Positions 54,169 to 64,000 of a stretch of 64,000 nucleotides of DNA are shown in pieces (position 1 is the stretch's first letter; each line of letters opens with the position of its first letter). A model generated the notes under the pieces. That model worked only from the letters and a program-made list of their open reading frames with translations, ran no database searches and was not told the origin of the DNA. This stretch comes from Pseudeuparius sepicola (taxonomy: Eukaryota > Arthropoda > Insecta > Coleoptera > Anthribidae), in contig OY987301.1 of NCBI GenBank assembly GCA_963920635.1, positions 17,402,501 through 17,466,500 of the forward strand, given 5' to 3'. The position numbers were made by a program, and so were the translations under genes.

Positions 54169-56467
54169 GTGCCTCGATGAAGTCATACGGAAACATAATA
54201 TATATAAGCTCAAGTAATTTAATAAGATCGGCAAATTTGTGTCCCCGACTTTTCCGTACCTTCGCAATTCGCATTGTTACGAAAAGATAAAAGAAAATCT
54301 AGCTTAGGTGTCAAGGGATCGATTTTTGAGAACAGTTGAATGACGCAAACCGCATATCGGATATCTCGATTCGTCTGAGAGATAAAATGGGTTTTACTCT
54401 TTTTCGCGTTGTCTTTCACGTTTATTTGTGTTTGTAAATTATTTCGATGTAAAAACACGTTTTGCTCATTTTTTCGCGTACACTTCACTCGCATAGAAAA
54501 ATACCAATCGCATTTCAACTGTTTCGAAAAATAATCATATAGGCTAGATAGAGGCAAACGTTATAACACTTGGAGCACAGAAAATATAACTTGGGGCTTA
54601 GTAAAAATAGCAAAATTGTAATAATCGATCAATTATTACTGGAACAGCCAAACACACTTTAGCACTCATCGCGCGCGCTAACTCCCCAATTTTTCACCAG
54701 TCTCCCGTTTTTTTGTTGTTTTTTTTTGTCTTGGTTAGGTAATAGCATATATTCTTCTATGGTAATGGGCGGTTTTTATTATTGACAGTTTTCTGTTTGT
54801 CTAAATATTATTTGTTTACAAAAAAATCACCCTGCCTCCTTGATATTTTAAAATGAATGCCCCATATTTAAACGTTATTATTTAAATAGCTACTTATTTG
54901 GGTAAACTACGAAATACAAAATAATTCGAATACTATGTCAACATACTATATGCATAACCGCTGCCAATATTTTATTTATTTTTATATATTTACTTGCTTA
55001 GATTACTGAGACATATCGTACCCAATTGGTACTTCCACATCACTCTTTTTAAATCCATTATTCCAATACAGATCGCACACAAATCCAACAATATACTCAC
55101 ATGTTTTCACTTTTTTACATATATTTTTCATAAAGTGACACTTTAACGCCCGTTAAATCAACACTCGTTTTCCGTAAATCGGTACCTTTAGGTCCGTTTT
55201 AAACACGGTTTTATATACTTTTTTATTTTTTATTTATAAGGTAAGAACCTTATATTTCAGCAATGAATAAAATTGTGTATGAATCTCGGGCGTTGTTGTA
55301 ATGCGTTTAAATTAAGGAATAATGGAGACCTTTAGTCAATGGTTTAAAGTCCGACGCGTGTAATATCCCTCTTCCAAAGGCCTCAACGATATTATCTTCA
55401 TGCTATGGGCTTTAAACGCCTACTTAACGCCCTTAATATATAAATACCTAACTATTATTTGTAGGATTTATTTGATGCTTCTGTGTTGTGTTGAAATAAG
55501 AATAAGAATGTTAAAGAAAACGCAAAAAAGCGAAAAACACTCTATTATTTCTCAAACAAATCAATCAGATGCAGTATGCGCAGTCGACTGCTCTCAAAAA
55601 TCGATTCTACGATACCTAGCTACTTTTTCTTTATATCTTCAGAAAATAGAAAAAACTCAAGAGTCTCGAATTTGAACCATGCACCCTCAAAATAAAAAAA
55701 AATAGTTTTTTTGCCAACATACCTTCGAAATATCTAAAATATCCCCTCTGGACAAAACCGCGGAATACAAAATCCTAGTGTGAAAATTTAATCTTTTTTT
55801 ATATCTGTTCTGAAAGTTGAACTTGCAAAACTGAAACAGCGGATCAAAAAAACTTTTCAAGAATTTTTCACTTACAACACAAAACCAGGCAGTATAGACA
55901 TTTTTTGTTATTTCTTGTCGTTTCTCTAAATAATTTAAATGCCATGTCACAATTTTAGTTTATAGAAACTAACCTTGAAATGCCCAAGAAAATTTAAAGG
56001 GATACTTTTAAAATCCATAAAATATTTATTTTTGAATTTTTCTGATTTTTTTTTTTTTGTTTGAAAGGCCTTCAGAACCGTTTTTTACCTTTCTATCACT
56101 TTCAAAATGCAAATCCAGGACCGACTACGATTTTTTCTTACCTTCGATTTTCAAACACCAATTAGCGATTTTTTATTTAAAATCTATTAATCGGGACACC
56201 TTAAAACCCCCATATACCAAATTTGAAGAAGTTCCATTCTGCAGGGTGTTAAAGTTGAGCAAAATAGGAATTTTAAAGGCACCTGGCGAGTCAAGTGTGA
56301 TATTATGGTAAAATAATCTTGTATAGTATGTGGAAAATACAATTAAAAAAAACCTGAATTTTCAACAAAAATCACTAAATGTTATTTTTTATTTGTAGGT
56401 ATTAATTGGTAATTTGATATTAAACCATAAACAATAAGTTTATTGGTAGGTTTTCCGAGGCACCCTG
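54169..56467. mobile_element. Possible 2.3-kb element with AGGGTGCCTCG ends and diverged inner inverted repeats
   Basis: TATAGGGTGCCTCG at 54168 is mirrored by CGAGGCACCCTGCA at about 56456-56469. Inside, about 54230-54440 and 55505-55650 are diverged mirror images (TCTCAAAAATCGAT and GCGAAAAA blocks). No transposase is recognised. The boundaries are tentative. Confidence 0.35.
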
Positions 56468-56585
56468 CATCGTTGTGAAGGTTTACAGATATTTTCTGTT
56501 TATGGGATTTGTCAATAATAATAATTATAGATAACTAACCTTTTTCAGGGTACCTAGTAGGTTCTACTATAGTAGTATCCATATA

Positions 56586-57988
56586 CAGGGCGAGTTTTTT
56601 TCGATGCCCACTATGGGGATCTCGGAAACTAGCAGAGCTAGAACAAAGGTCAAATGGGGAAAGACTTGCGGTTTTGAATGCTCCATCTAATGCCCCTTTT
56701 GGATTTTTAAAAAAGTTCATGGCTCACTAGATATTTTGTAAAGAGTGATTTTTTGCTATTCCATCAGATCTCTGTTGCTCCGTTATTTCTGATTATACAG
56801 AAAAACTTTAGAGACAAAAATTGTAGATAATTTTGGGCTTAATAAGATAATCTTATCCAATTTTTTGTTGTTTGTGATTTTTGAGATATGACATAAACTG
56901 GTGTTTTTTAAATGTAAATCATAGTTGGCTGTGGCCCTATAAAATCGGCCATTTTTTGAGCTTTCCAAAGATATAATACTTGGCATAGTTTTTATAAAAA
57001 ATTAAGAGCTATGGTTAATTTTCTGATTTTTTTTTAATTTTCACATAGTTAGCCATGGAATATTTTCATTTTATAATTAGACATACTTCAAACTTTATAA
57101 TAGTTTGTTTTTAGCTGGTAACAAAATGTAACAAAATAAAACAATAATGAAAAAACTCAAATTCAAGTTATTATTATTTTAAAAGGTCACCTTTTAAAAT
57201 AAAAAAGTGTTCAAACAATCCACCATTTTTATTTATGCAAATATTGCATCTTTTTAAAACTGAATTTGTCGCCTTTCTTAGAGAGCGCCTGTCAATACTG
57301 GCAATTGCTTCTAAAATAGCTGCTCTTAATTCAACAGTTGTCTCATATTTATTTTGTACTGTTCCCCACAAAAAGAAATCCAAAACAGACAAATCGGGAG
57401 ATCGGGGCTGCCAGGAAATAGGTCTATTTCTCCCTATTCAACTATTTGGATAGAGCTCATCTAGGTAATTTCTTATGGGCAAATAATTATGTGGTGAAAC
57501 TCCATCATCATAATTTTTGTTTTATGTTGTTACATTTTGTTACCAGCTAAAAATAAAATATTTGAAAGTATGAAGTATGTCTTATCTTTGGAAAGCTCTT
57601 ATCTTTGGAAAGCTCAAAAATGGCCGATTTTATAGGGCCACAGCCAACTATGATTTGCATTTTAAAAAACACAAGTTTATGTTATATCTCAAAAATCGCA
57701 AACAACATAAAAAATTGGATAAGATTATCTTATTAAGCCCAAAATTATCTACAATTTTTGTCTCTACAGTTTTTCTGTATAATCAGAAATAACGGAGCTA
57801 CAGAGATCTGATGAAATAGCAAAAAGCATTATTTTCAAAATATCTAGTGAGCCATGAACTTTTTTAAAAATCCAAAAGGGGCATTAGATTGAACATTCAA
57901 AACTGCAATTCTTTCCCCACATAACCTTTGTTCTATCTCTGCTAGTTTCCGAGATTCCCATAGTGGGCATCGAAAAAAACTCACCCTG
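56586..57988 (-). mobile_element. Deletion derivative of a mariner-like element, long inverted repeats
   Basis: The ends are CAGGGCGAGTTTTTTTCGAT and its mirror CACCCTG, with TA on both sides (56584-56585, 57989-57990). The arms are about 450-550 bp and mirror each other closely. Between them the minus strand encodes only the C-terminal part of a transposase. It has a SPDLSVLDFFLWG motif followed by about 60 residues ending GGLFEHFF. A TGA stop lies in the frame just upstream. This is the same overall design as 24286-26974 with most of the transposase lost, though the ends differ in sequence. Confidence 0.85.
57174..57480 (-). pseudogene. Mariner-like transposase C-terminal remnant
   Basis: On the minus strand ISWQPRSPDLSVLDFFLWG carries the third catalytic Asp region of the DD41D group. 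The following 60 residues match the usual C-terminal end (KRCNICINKNGGLFEH). A stop codon interrupts the frame about 20 codons before SPDL and the first two catalytic residues are absent. It is not functional. Confidence 0.85.
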
Positions 57989-58065
57989 TATAATTTATTT
58001 TGTAAGTTTTATTAAGTACTATTGTATATATGTTGTACATGATTTAAATTATAGAACAGGTTATA

Positions 58066-58500
58066 CAGGGTGATTCAAAACACGCACCACCGTAGTATAA
58101 GGACAAAATCTGCGAAGAAAGGTGACCCGCATCTTTACGTTTTGAGAGGAGCTTAATATTACAGGTTACATACTCTACAAGCCCTTTCAGCCATAACTTT
58201 TGAACGGTTTGACCACAGTCTGTGGGCTTGACTGATTTAATTCATAGTTGTCTCAGATGGCTACAATTTGGTTAGACGGGTCAAGTGTTTAATGACTGTT
58301 ACCTTCTTATTCCATGCTCAAAGCTGTTACGGAACTTTCTGAACAACTACATACAGATTGTGTACAGAATTTAATTCTAAACAAAAAGGTTCTCTTGTAA
58401 ATTTTCTTGTTACACCTATGCTCGTGTCACTTATTTTTTTAATAGCTTATCACATCAGCCTACCACGGGTGGTACTTGTTTTCTTGAATCGCGCTCTAAG
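58066..58500. mobile_element. MITE-like element, CAGGGTGATTCAA end
   Basis: CAGGGTGATTCAAAACACGC on the left is a diverged mirror of TTGAATCGCGCTCTAAG on the right; ACCACC/GGTGGT blocks are also mirrored. TA lies on the left. The right boundary is approximate. Confidence 0.5.
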
Positions 58501-58628
58501 TATTAAAAGCCCGTCTTAAATTAATAATAAATACAAGTTTACGCTTATTAATACACGTACAAATTTTTTTTAAGTGAATAAGTCAGTTTTTAAAAGTAGC
58601 CTCCCATCCTGTATACAAAGTCACCTAT

Positions 58629-58672
58629 ATCACGGAAAATATACGCTACGCGTAGCGTATATTTTCTGTGAT
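58629..58672. repeat. 44-bp palindrome without a loop
   Basis: The half-site ATCACGGAAAATATACGCTA continues to CG and is followed at once by its mirror, with a single mismatch (GG against CT). The centre is TACGCGTA. The origin is unknown. Confidence 0.85.
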
Positions 58673-60954
58673 CTATATGTGAAAAATTCTTTCTGTATTT
58701 TACAACCCAATAAGAGCTGTACGGGCCCCCAAAAAGTTCAGTTTTTTCGTACTTTTCACTTTTTTTTTAACTGTTTTCATATATGTGAAGTTTATTAAGG
58801 TAGGTAAAGGTTGCAGTTTCTATTGAAAAGGGCAACATAAATATGATTGTACTAGTTTCTAAAACAGTGATATTTTTTTCAAAATATTTCTATGATACGT
58901 ATGATACCTATTCCTCACATTATGCACAACCATTTTCTATTGATTTCAATTTTAAAAGTATCAATCTAATATATTGCCGTTAATCTCCGAACATTCATGT
59001 AAACTAAACTAGAATAACAGGAAATGGCCAGCATATGGTAAAATAAGCTAGGGGATAGGCCCATTGACATATAGTTATCAGTAGTTCTGTGTTCTGTGAT
59101 TGAAGTTTTAAAGTTAAATTACCTACTCAAAAGACCCCTGACCCCTATATATGGGATGGCAGTATGCGGAGATCGCATAATATGATATTCATTTTTTAAA
59201 AAATTTTTGAAAGTACCTTATAAAACCGTACCTCCTTTATTTTAATGTTATTGTCTGTAAGAAACGTATACTTCAATAATCGGTATCCAGATTATAGGTA
59301 GAAATATAAATTTAATGTAAAAATGTTTTCATAGTAAGTAGTACCTATATGGTAACTCTTATCAGGGTAAAGTTGTATAAAAGCTTTTCTTCGGAAAATA
59401 TTTAGATAGATCCGTGTTATTAAACATATTTTCAATTTGTAAAATTTATACTTAATATAGGTAGGTGCTTGTCGTGTCAAACTGTGGCCAAAAATCGATT
59501 TTAAAAAATCGCCCTTTTAGAACGGCTCGTAACATGTATATTATCTCTGATCTTCCATACAATGTTAAAAGTGAGCCCTTTAACTTAACATCTTATGGAA
59601 TATTCAAGTGGATATTAAAAGTATGTGCCTAATATCACAGACACGAATATAATGTGTTTTAGTATGTTTCAGTACTTAAAATACTTAAGCGCACTTTCTT
59701 ACCACGTATACATATCATAATAATGACATACAGAGTTCATACTTTTAATATCTCAACATTACTGTATGCCAAGAAACGGATCCACGAAACTAAATATAAA
59801 ATATATACATTGTTAAGATTATGTAAATGTGTATAGAATACTTTTAAGAGCCTGTGATATTAACGTAAATACCAACTTACAATACATCTATGTCTACCTG
59901 TCTACTGTCACAACTTTAGGTAGGTATGTTTTATAAAAACGCACCAAACCAAGAAGTGTTGAATAATTACAAAAAGTTTCTCACATCTTTCTCTATGGTG
60001 AATTGGTTTGTTATTGCCATTTTCTTTAGAGACTATATGACAAACTATACATAGATTCCCAGTGTAAGCAAAATATGTTAATAAAATTGCCAAGATATGT
60101 GCATGTTAGTATGATTGTACACAAGAGTAAGAATACATGTAAAATAAACGATAAATTACTAATTGTGTTTCACTGGCATTGGTACAGAGTAAGTTGGGAG
60201 ATGTTTAAGTCTTAATCATCTCCTTACGATGCTAACATGGTTAGCGAAACGCGCGTCGAGTGCAAAAAACAAAGTTTTGGTGTGTGCAGTTAAGCAAAAG
60301 AAGTATTGGTACAGAGGGAAACATTTCCTCTCAGAGGAGTCATGGTACACTATAAGTAAGTACCTACAGGATGTCTCAATAAAATAAATAGCATTGCATC
60401 ATAAGTTTCTTACATAATAATAAAAAACATGCAATGTCCTATCAAAATCGGTCAAGTAGTTGGACAGAAATAAATACGTACATCTCCTGTCGACGTGAAT
60501 GCCCAAAATACGTAGATATTTCTATTGCTGCTTATTTTGTGCTCATTTTTTAACAAAGCAGATAAGCAATCATTTGGATAGCAACATTTCTCAAGATATG
60601 TATTTTTTAATTATTCTCATTAGTAGGTATAAAACAATCGCGCACGCCGCTGGAGATTTGAAACATTGTTATCACTTCTTATTACCTACATTTCAGTAAA
60701 AATATGTTTTGCTTGTTTTGTATAATGTTTGATTTTATTTTATTTTAATTTTTTATTATAAAAGAACCTATTGGCATAGTAAAAATAAATGTTATACTTA
60801 CGAACAGTTTGAAATAATTTCTTAGAGTTTTACGGATCTATAGAGCACTCCAGGGTCTTTTACATCCAAATCTAATCAGGGATCTGATAAGGAGGACCTA
60901 ACTCTCACTATTATTACAAGGAACCATCGAGGGGTCCCTATAACCCCCTCCTCC
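58673..60954. other. Intergenic, nothing recognised
   Basis: AT-rich DNA without gene-like frames. The stretch at 60190-60260, with GCGAAACGCGCGTCGAG, looks like transposon-derived sequence but no boundaries were found. Confidence 0.4.
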
Positions 60955-61345
60955 TCCTCCATCACAAAAGCTAAATGGTACCGTAATATTGTATTGTCAC
61001 CGGAATTGGCTAAGTTTGTACAATTTCAGATCGACATAATATTCCTCTCCTCCCTCCTTCCTCCATCATCATAAGGGCTTGATGATAATATTTTTTATAA
61101 TATTGTATTGTCACCGCCATTGAATAGGTTTGAAATTTTTCAAATCGATTCGGCAACTAGAAGTAGGTGAAAATCGATTTGCTAGATTTGTTTGCAAAGT
61201 TACATAAAACATACGAAATATTTTTGAACTGGACCAATCACGAGCTTATCTGGTCCTGGACTTCCACTAGTCAAGGAATTTACATTTTCCCACCTCCCAC
61301 TCCATCATCATAAAAGCTCGATGGTATAATCATAATATTGTATTG
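60955..61345. repeat. Three diverged tandem copies of a retroelement-like tail
   Basis: Three blocks, at about 60960, 61075 and 61305, repeat the order TCCTCC-rich stretch, CATCATAA…GCT, ATGGTA, then ATATTGTATTGTCACCG. The phrase ATTGTATTGTCTCCGGAA also occurs near 10215, ahead of the CATA microsatellite. All are likely tails of the same repeat family. Confidence 0.6.
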
Positions 61346-61382
61346 TCACCGAAATCCGGAATTGAATAGTTTGCAAAATATA

Positions 61383-61693
61383 CAGGGCGTTTTTCGTTTT
61401 GTTGCATTTCTTAGACCTGCCATAACATTTTTGTTTGTGAATATTTTCGATTCCGGAAAAAAAACATTTTTATTTCTTTTTTTACGTAGAATTCATTGAT
61501 TTTCTTCGGGTAGAAGACAAATCTTGTGGTTCAAATATGAAACAATTGGGATTTTTTTCTCTAAAACCGACAATATCTCACCAACGAATTCTACATAAGA
61601 AGGAAACAAAAAACGGTTTTACCTAAATCGAAAATATTTACAAACAAAGAAATTATGGTGAGGTTAAGAAATGCGACAAGACGAAAAACTCGT
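61383..61693. repeat. Small foldback/MITE
   Basis: CAGGGCGTTTTTCGTTTTG on the left is a diverged mirror of ACAAGACGAAAAACTCG on the right. The middle holds mirrored blocks around ACATTTTT and AATATTTTCGAT. The right end is not well defined. Confidence 0.55.
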
Positions 61694-61977
61694 ATCTCCC
61701 AAACGAATCGAGATGCGGTTTATTACAGCATTCAACTTTCTCAAAAATTTAACTGTATAATTTTTTTAGGTGAAATATAATAATGGGGTGAATCACCAAT
61801 TAAGAGTTTCTGAGGGGATTTCCTAACTCATTTTAAGTAATTACCCTTAAAATTTGTACAGAATTTCGCCTGGGGTGTATTTTGATGACAAGATGCTGTT
61901 TTTTTTTTTTTCAATACACCTGTTTAATAGAATAGGTATATCACAAATTTTGGTCCGTCCCGATACAAATTTCTATG

Positions 61978-62662
61978 CAGGGTGTCCGAAAATTATGCGT
62001 CAGGATTTCGGAAGGCGATTCTACACGAAAAATTGCCACAAACTCCTATACCATTTTTTCGAAAGCTCAAAATTGACGGAGATACAGGGCGCGAAAAAAA
62101 CCATTTTTTGGTTAATTTTTTACATGTTTTATCAAGTGGGCCGAGGTTTGTCAAATTTTGCATATACATAACACTAGTGTTCCTGTATATTTACCATAAT
62201 AATTTGACACAAATTGTCAATGCCTAAGGGCCCAAACTGTCCTTCACCTTAAGAAAATGACTTGAGAACTTTTTTGTTTGAATGTTTTTATAAATTTGGA
62301 TATCAGATTATTAAAAAGAATCAAAATCTCTTTAAGAAAGGTCCTCTTTATTGCATCACGTTAAAACGAACCGTTTCCGAGAAAAACCACTTTAAACATA
62401 AATAATTAGAAATTCTTATAGCAAGCCTTGAAAACAAACGCTTTAGTTTCCTTGGAAACAACATGCCAACAAGAACATGACGTTATGTTATAAATTTTGA
62501 GATGTCAAAATGTTAAAAAATTAACAAAAAAAAGTTTTTTTTTCGCACCCTGTATCTCCGTCAATTTTGACCTTTCGAAAAAATGGTATAGGACTTTGTG
62601 GCATTAATTTTTCTTGTAGAATCGCCCTCCGAAATCCTGACGCATAATTTTCGGATACCCTG
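61978..62662. mobile_element. MITE with about 125-bp inverted repeats
   Basis: The left end CAGGGTGTCCGAAAATTATG is mirrored by CATAATTTTCGGATACCCTG, with TA on the right. The left flank reads TG, probably a decayed TA. Short open frames in the element are non-coding. Confidence 0.82.
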
Positions 62663-62664
62663 TA

Positions 62665-63527
62665 TAACTCACAGGCAATATTTTTTATTATTAATGTTAT
62701 TATTAGATATTTAGTTATTTATTCCCGAGACTCTGATGATATTCTTTGGCACTGAACTTGTGTTCGGGAGAATTTTCTGATCCAGAATATTAATTCAGTT
62801 GGAATGTAGTGGAGAGAAAAGAAAAGATCTGACTTAAAAATTGTTGACTGTTTTTATTTGTGAAAAAATAATTATAATTATTTATTTTTATGATCCATTT
62901 TGTAAGCATTTTATTCAGTAATATTGACACTTAAAACTATTTAACTTTCGTTTCTTACAAATTAATTGAACACAAAACAAACCAAAAATTTATTGGTGCT
63001 GGAAAGGTGAGCTGGGAAATGCTCCAGATATGTTTAAAAACTGGGAGGGGAAAATGATCTGAAAGGAAGGAATATGTTCCAACTGATTAGTTCAACTGGA
63101 TCAGTATGAAAGAATAAAATAAGGTTACAAATTGATACTACAAAATAAGTCAAGGAAATCGATTCTGTTTTATTATTTAGTAACTAAAATAAATTATGAT
63201 CTAACAACAAACAAAATACCCAATACACGAGGTATTGAATGAATTGACATGAAAATAAAAAAAATATTATACATCCACACACTGCTTCATATAAATACAA
63301 TTGTTTCCAAAATTAAATTGCATGTAAATACACGTTCTTTAATTATACACTGTCCAGTACAAAAAAACTGTACTTTGTACAGATACAGAGAAACATCTGT
63401 TGAAAGTAAATATGAACAGTCGCTTAAACGGCTATCATGTACAAAAAATCCACGACAGTTCATATTTAGCCAAACATAATCACAAGATCAGTCAAACTAC
63501 TGCTTAAACATATATAAACTACTTTAT
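62665..63527. other. 3' flank of Sec61 alpha
   Basis: Probably contains the Sec61 alpha 3' UTR on the minus strand. One AATAAA overlaps the stop codon region (63518-63530) and others follow. No other gene is seen. Confidence 0.5.
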
Positions 63528-64000
63528 TTAGAAGAGTAGAGTACCCATGCCACCCATCTCACTTTGTTCTTTAACAAAGATCTCAAAGTACTGGTAGATA
63601 ATTGTTACGGCCAACAGAATTCCCGTACCCGAACCGATGGCTCCTAAAAAGTCGGCTAACACAGACAGGGCCCCTATACATAACCCGCCGAAAGCCGCTG
63701 CGGTGGGAATGTAACGATTCAACTCGTGAATCATCGAATTATCTCGGTGGCCCCTCATTACCATTTGTTGTTCTTTAAGTTGCTTGGCAACGTCCTTGGC
63801 CGAGCTGCCAGACACTTCGATCCAAGTTTTCGAGAAAAACGCACAGGATCCCAACATGAAAACTATGTACAAGAAGGCGTGAACGGGGTCTTCGAGGATG
63901 TGACTGACGCTTTCCGGTGGCGACAAATAATAACACAACCCCCCGATAGGGTACGACCTGGCCGGGCCACCGCCCCCAACATCGGCCCACACTCCCAACA
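63528..64000 (-). CDS. Sec61alpha: Protein transport protein Sec61 subunit alpha, 3' part
   Basis: The pore-forming subunit of the ER translocon, which moves nascent proteins into or across the ER membrane. The last 157 codons are present in one uninterrupted exon and the gene continues beyond the window end. The sequence is almost invariant in animals: [20 protein letters not shown], the cytosolic loop [20 protein letters not shown], then the last two membrane segments and the end [13 protein letters not shown]. Codon use is more GC-rich than in the surrounding DNA, as expected for a highly expressed gene. The first codon in the window, TTG, is Leu in mid-protein, not a start. Confidence 0.97.
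   Translation of the reverse strand, partial: LGVWADVGGGGPARSYPIGGLCYYLSPPESVSHILEDPVHAFLYIVFMLGSCAFFSKTWIEVSGSSAKDVAKQLKEQQMVMRGHRDNSMIHELNRYIPTAAAFGGLCIGALSVLADFLGAIGSGTGILLAVTIIYQYFEIFVKEQSEMGGMGTLLF

Overview
The window is nuclear DNA from an insect. It is AT-rich, has intron-split genes with GT/AG junctions, and carries a dense load of insect-type transposons. The receptors, esterase and transposon families would fit a beetle, but nothing read here proves the order. Four kinds of real gene can be supported. They are the 3' end of Sec61 alpha (63528-64000, minus), a complete three-coding-exon allatostatin-C/somatostatin-type receptor gene (48015-53896, plus), a complete eleven-exon secreted carboxylesterase (32117-36225, minus), and a minus-strand cluster of very divergent seven-transmembrane (7TM) receptor-like genes. 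The cluster has four intact members (19574-20473, 28519-29439, 30801-31721, 40192-41226) and two dead ones (10693-11537, 13536-14334).

Layout: 1-10.7 kb is almost all mobile DNA. It holds a 5'-truncated R4/Dong-like LINE between TAA repeats, a LINE fragment, a hAT-type element with a clean 8-bp target duplication, a pogo-like remnant, MITEs, a 122-bp tandem array inside a repeat family, and composite foldbacks. Between 10.7 and 41.2 kb the receptor-like genes and pseudogenes alternate with transposons. These include a full mariner-like element with about 695-bp terminal inverted repeats and an apparently intact DD41D transposase. The esterase sits between the third and fourth intact receptor-like genes. 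From 41 to 54 kb come nested MITEs, a large foldback and the allatostatin-C receptor gene, whose last intron holds a hAT element and a foldback. A six-copy 38-bp palindromic minisatellite starts 34 bp after that gene's stop codon. From 54 to 63.5 kb there are more inverted-repeat elements, then Sec61 alpha.

The most interesting feature is the receptor-like cluster. Its TM2 segment still resembles that of the neighbouring allatostatin-C receptor. Every intact member, however, has lost the class A activation residues: Asp at 2.50 (Asn or Tyr instead), Arg of DRY at 3.50 (Trp or Ser instead) and Tyr of NPxxY at 7.53. The reading frames are nevertheless intact and recent duplicates differ mainly by conservative changes. 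This suggests a lineage-specific, fast-evolving 7TM family under selection without canonical G-protein switching. A second candidate is a 57-nt exon-like block, found at 8273 and 17154, that keeps its splice sites and reading frame. No pathway linking the genes is evident; they are neighbours, not an operon.
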